Part shown: positions 34,114-37,122 of the stretch, in pieces
Layout: the number at the start of each line of letters is the position of its first letter
How positions within the stretch are numbered: position 1 is the first letter of the stretch
Assembly: GCA_013286425.1 (NCBI GenBank)
Contig: JABDFS010000008.1
Span: 1 to 37,122 of the forward strand
DNA from: Bacteroidota bacterium
GTDB lineage: Bacteria > Bacteroidota > Bacteroidia > Chitinophagales > Chitinophagaceae
DNA length: 37,122 nt
Direction of reading: 5' to 3'
Notes under the pieces: model-generated
What the model was told of the DNA's origin: nothing
Databases searched by the model: none
Seen by the model: the letters and a program-made list of their open reading frames with translations, nothing else
Program-made: the position numbers and the translations under genes

Positions 34114-34605
34114 CTAAGGAGTTTGCATTTTGCTTTTGTCTAATTCGTCAATAAACGGAACATCTGTCATCACTTTTGCCCTTACCAGCGTTTGCAGGTA
34201 TACTTCCAGCTGGAATAATTTAGCTGCGCTTCTTCCGCCGGTTATAGCACTGAATTTTTTAAGATAAGTTTGATACAGCGTTGTGTACTGGGCATCATTT
34301 GCCAGTGTTTTTGTAGCGAGTTCGGTTGCCTTTGCATCAGTAAGTTTATCGTAATTATCTGCGTATTGCTGTATTATATTAATCCGTGCTTTACCCAATG
34401 CTTTTCTTTTGCCTTCATATTCATCATATAATTTCCAGAAGGCAACACTGTCTTTTGCCGGCACCTGCATGTATTGGCTTACCAGGTCTTTTTTAGTTTT
34501 ACCAAATGCTGCCTGTACCATGTCGATATCTTCGTTGTTGCTTTGTGCCATCAACGAATTAAAACTGAAGAAAACGCATGCTGCAATAATTAATGTTCTT
34601 TTCAT
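34114..34605 (-). CDS. Helical periplasmic protein (163 aa), unknown function
   Basis: The precursor has a signal peptide (MKRTLIIAACVFFSFNSLMA-QSNN). The rest is almost entirely helical and rich in Lys, Asp, Ala and Gln, with heptad-like spacing (VAFWKLYDEYEGKRKALGKA; YTTLYQTYLKKFSAITGGRS). The pattern is reminiscent of Spy/CpxP-like periplasmic helical chaperones, but the LTxxQ motif is not present, so I give no family. It sits 67 bases upstream of the sulfatase gene and 30 bases downstream of the large repeat protein gene, in one transcription unit. Its likely place is as accessory partner of one of them. Confidence 0.7.
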   Translation of the reverse strand: MKRTLIIAACVFFSFNSLMAQSNNEDIDMVQAAFGKTKKDLVSQYMQVPAKDSVAFWKLYDEYEGKRKALGKARINIIQQYADNYDKLTDAKATELATKTLANDAQYTTLYQTYLKKFSAITGGRSAAKLFQLEVYLQTLVRAKVMTDVPFIDELDKSKMQTP

Positions 34606-34635
34606 AAAAGTGGTTTGATATTAATGTTTGATAGA

Positions 34636-36831
34636 TCAACGATGAAATCTTCCGCCACCGCCCCGGAAACCTCCGCCGCCATGCTGGAAGTTCTGAAAGC
34701 GCTGTGTTTGTACCTGGCCGCGCTGGCGATTTTGAAATGACTGATTAAGTTTATCTCTTGTTTCTGAATTCAGGTTAGCAGGCTTTTGCCAGGTATTACC
34801 TTTTACATTCTGGCTCCAGCTCCCATCGGCATTTTTTCTATATACATTGCCGTCTTTGCCGGCAAATGTTCCGTTCTTTCCATTCACTACCTTAGTTCCG
34901 TTGGGGCCAATAACACCCGACTGCCCGTTGGCTGTTCTGTAGCCCACAGCAGTTCCGTTTGCTGTGGTAACATGTCCTGTCTGCACCCATTGATTGCCTC
35001 TTCCTGCAACAGATGTTCCCCATTGTGCATAAGGGCTATGCCCCTGGCTGGTTCCGGCATAGCCACCCGTCCACGGATTGTACCCTCCGGCTACTGTTCT
35101 GCCGTTATTCCAACCCTGTACCGTAGCAGCGTGGCCATATCTTCCCGTTGCGGGGTTATACCCTGCAGCGGAACGGGCATAGCCATAAGGGCCGTAATAA
35201 GCGCGGCCTGCTGCCCATCCACCCGTCCACGGATTATACACGGCTCCTGCACCCCAGGCGCAAGGCCATGGATTATAAAAAGGATACATCATTCCCGGGC
35301 CCCACCACATGAACGGCGGATAATACCAGCCTGTGCCGTATGCTATGCATGCGCCAACAGCCGCACCGAAAATAAACATGCCAAGATACCCTGCAGTATA
35401 ACTGCTTTCAACGGTGGTTTCCGTTGCATTGGTTTGAGTAACGTATGTTACGTTGTATACCGGTGAACTTGCCGGAATGGAATATATCTCTTTGGGAATT
35501 GAATCGGCTACTTTCCACGGACCGTTAGGATTATCAGCTATAAACCAGATAGCATTGTCGCATAAATAATATATGTTGGCATCTTTAATTACTCTCGATT
35601 GTGTATTGGCTGCATATTCAAGCTGAGTTTGTTCTATGGGTTTGAATTGCGGGTCGCCGCTGTAAGTAACTTTTACTTTGGCTTCTACCTCTGCTTTGCT
35701 TACAACTGCTGTTGTAGGAACCTGCGCCAGTAACACTGCATCATTGGCTTCAATGGTTCCGGGAACAGATGAAAGCACATGCGCCTTTTCTGAATTTTCA
35801 GGTACTTTGGAGAAATCAGCAGGCATCTCATTGCTGGTGAAAGTCCACGGTCCTTCCGGCGAAGCGGCGCGGTACCATCTGCCTGAAAGCAATACATAAA
35901 ACTGCTTTGTTGTATTGTCCAGGAAAAGATCATTGTCTGTATTGGCTACATATAAAAGATTTGTACCACTGATCTTTGAATACACGGGCGATCCCTTCAA
36001 CAAGATCATTTCTGCAGGCTTATCGCTGAAAAATATTTTAGGAACAGCGATTGATGTTGCCGGTGGAGGGACCATCTTTTTAACTGCATCAAAGTTTTCT
36101 TCTGAAGGCAGCCTGTTCATGTCTTTCGGAAGTGTTTTTGTTTGCACCCAACCTGATTTATAATCTTTTGAAGTGAGCCAGGCATTGTTCAATAACAGGT
36201 AATAATCTTTTTGTTTTTTATCGTAAAAAATATCCCAGTTTGTGTTTACAATAAATTCAAGGTTTGTTTTTTCGATTGGCGCCATCAATGCTGAATCACC
36301 TTCCACCATTACTATAATTGCAGGAGCAGTGCTGTAAAATATTTGTGGCGGATCATTTTTAATATCAACTGCCTGTGCCGCAGATTTTTCTTTATCCATA
36401 TCCGCTATGATCCTGTCAAGCGAAACAGGATCTCCCCCGGTTGGCATTATCTTCCTGAAAAGATCTGTCATCAGCTGAACGGAATCGGCTCCCAGTGAAG
36501 GGAACCTTACATCGTTAGCCTTAACATCACGGATAAAAACAGTTCGGTTATCTTTATCAACGATCGTATTGCATTCTATGGAAGCCACTCCTAACACCTG
36601 TTTTCCATTTTTTGGCGTAAGTGAAAAAGCCATCTCAGCGGTTAGATCTTTATAATCTTTCCAGTCATCAATCTGAGGCTGGTAATAAATCAATGCCGAA
36701 CCATCTTTTACAACCTGTCTTGGCCAACCTGCATCCTGAACGGTACTTTGTGCAGCAAGCCTTTTTACTGAAGCGAGAAAACAAATCATCAGTAAAAAGA
36801 CAGGTATAAACGGAGCAAGGTTTTTTTTCAT
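34636..36831 (-). CDS. Large exported repeat protein with Gly/Tyr/Trp-rich tail
   Basis: I choose ATG 36831 (731 residues), which opens a clear signal peptide (MKKNLAPFIPVFLLMICFLA, cleaved near RLAA-QSTV); the ATG at 36855 would add eight polar residues. Three related units follow at about 164-240, 266-335 and 388-450, each with a Tyr/Phe-Ser-x-x-P or similar start, an I-x-x-T-x-L-x-Y/F-x-x-NT segment, and a final strand such as GRWYRAASPEGPW or AIWFIADNPNGPW. A hydrophobic helix (about 479-500) is followed by repeats of YNPWTGG and AxGYNPxTGRYG type, then NGTKVVNGKNGTFAGKDGNV and a GGGGFRGGGG end. Similar proteins have been annotated as carbohydrate-binding family V/XII. It heads the unit with the helical protein, sulfatase and phosphatase. 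It may bind a glycan or form surface material. Confidence 0.72.
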   Translation of the reverse strand: MKKNLAPFIPVFLLMICFLASVKRLAAQSTVQDAGWPRQVVKDGSALIYYQPQIDDWKDYKDLTAEMAFSLTPKNGKQVLGVASIECNTIVDKDNRTVFIRDVKANDVRFPSLGADSVQLMTDLFRKIMPTGGDPVSLDRIIADMDKEKSAAQAVDIKNDPPQIFYSTAPAIIVMVEGDSALMAPIEKTNLEFIVNTNWDIFYDKKQKDYYLLLNNAWLTSKDYKSGWVQTKTLPKDMNRLPSEENFDAVKKMVPPPATSIAVPKIFFSDKPAEMILLKGSPVYSKISGTNLLYVANTDNDLFLDNTTKQFYVLLSGRWYRAASPEGPWTFTSNEMPADFSKVPENSEKAHVLSSVPGTIEANDAVLLAQVPTTAVVSKAEVEAKVKVTYSGDPQFKPIEQTQLEYAANTQSRVIKDANIYYLCDNAIWFIADNPNGPWKVADSIPKEIYSIPASSPVYNVTYVTQTNATETTVESSYTAGYLGMFIFGAAVGACIAYGTGWYYPPFMWWGPGMMYPFYNPWPCAWGAGAVYNPWTGGWAAGRAYYGPYGYARSAAGYNPATGRYGHAATVQGWNNGRTVAGGYNPWTGGYAGTSQGHSPYAQWGTSVAGRGNQWVQTGHVTTANGTAVGYRTANGQSGVIGPNGTKVVNGKNGTFAGKDGNVYRKNADGSWSQNVKGNTWQKPANLNSETRDKLNQSFQNRQRGQVQTQRFQNFQHGGGGFRGGGGRFHR

Positions 36832-36912
36832 ACACTTAATCTGCGCGCTCTTCATAAAATATTAGATTCAAATCACCAGGATGCACCAGGCAACCGGTGC
36901 AACAATCATTAT

Positions 36913-37068
36913 TCAAATAGCTTTTATGTTTCTTAGCTTTTCTGTTTTTATCTGTATCTCCAAAGCCTGGTTGGCAATTATTCTTTTCAGCCTTTCATTT
37001 TCAGTAACCAGGTTTTTTACTTCCTGCAATATCCTGTAAGAGAGCATCGGCTTTCTTACAGCGTGTTT
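36913..37068 (-). pseudogene. IS3-family OrfA C-terminal remnant
   Basis: On the minus strand a frame open from a stop codon at 37069-37071 reads VRKPMLSYRILQEVKNLVTE, then NERLKRIIANQALEIQIKTE and KLRNIKAI before a TGA at 36913-36915. The leucine-zipper pattern with ENERLKRIIANQALEI is typical of the end of IS3-group OrfA. The expected helix-turn-helix start is not found in the 54 bases left before the window edge, and the expected overlapping orfB does not follow on the lower side, where the island's first gene begins 82 bases away. It is therefore a fragment marking an old insertion beside the island. Confidence 0.45.
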
Positions 37069-37122
37069 TCAAGATGGAAAAAACAACTGGTATCTGATAA
37101 AAAAGAACCGAAATCCAATTAC

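Noticed and set aside
34786-35466. Plus-strand 226-codon frame, the longest antisense frame
   Set aside because: It is antisense to the Gly/Tyr/Trp-rich tail of the large repeat protein, whose codon bias keeps the opposite frame open.

Overview
The window looks like chromosome of a Bacteroidota bacterium, most likely a Chitinophagaceae-type organism. The signs are AT-rich intergenic DNA, a C-terminal type IX secretion sorting domain, many signal-peptide and Cys-Asn lipoprotein starts, A-rich leaders instead of strong Shine-Dalgarno sites, a UDP-galactopyranose mutase operon, and Bacteroidota-type hypothetical families. No rRNA, tRNA or CRISPR array was recognised.

Layout. 1-5.6 kb: the 5' part of a glycoside hydrolase family 2 gene (minus strand), then a plus-strand three-gene operon with overlapping ends (glycosyltransferase, UDP-galactopyranose mutase, GH1-like glycosidase) followed by a broken SemiSWEET sugar transporter gene. 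5.9-8.4 kb: a 42-residue membrane peptide, a response regulator plus PAS/PAS histidine kinase pair, and a stub of a DUF1801-like gene. 8.7-12.9 kb: small membrane and hypothetical genes, including an unnamed 251-aa protein followed by a 56-aa membrane peptide, a MarC-family protein and a YSC84/SYLF protein. 13.1-15.9 kb: a DUF4421-like outer-membrane protein and a secreted delta-60-repeat protein with a T9SS tail. 15.9-16.85 kb: a dead RAYT (REP-associated tyrosine transposase) with its palindromic repeats on both sides.

16.85-36.83 kb is the striking part: about 20 kb in which every intact gene is on the minus strand. It carries six paralogous DUF1254+DUF1214 lipoproteins (A 16855-18282, B 20132-21631, C 21696-23108, D 23308-24801, E 25796-27229, F 28674-30128), an amidohydrolase lipoprotein, a DUF502 inner-membrane protein, an outer-membrane channel-like protein, a HAD phosphatase lipoprotein, a sulfatase, a helical periplasmic protein and a large repeat protein with a Gly/Tyr/Trp-rich tail. 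Spacing suggests four transcription units: 36831 to 31391, 31014 to 28674, 27938 to 25796, and 24801 to 16855. Nearly every product is predicted to be exported or membrane-bound. I infer an envelope-located system, perhaps for uptake and breakdown of a sulfated or phosphorylated substrate or for modifying the cell surface, in which the DUF1254/DUF1214 proteins are the diversified core. Their biochemical role is not known to me.

The window also holds an unusual number of decayed genes (SemiSWEET, DUF1801 stub, RAYT, a possible dehydrogenase tail, a multiply frameshifted Bacteroidota hypothetical at 25.1-25.6 kb, and an IS3 orfA-like tail at the right edge). It has several structured intergenic elements as well: an 11-bp tandem array, a palindrome cluster, and a dispersed palindromic repeat.
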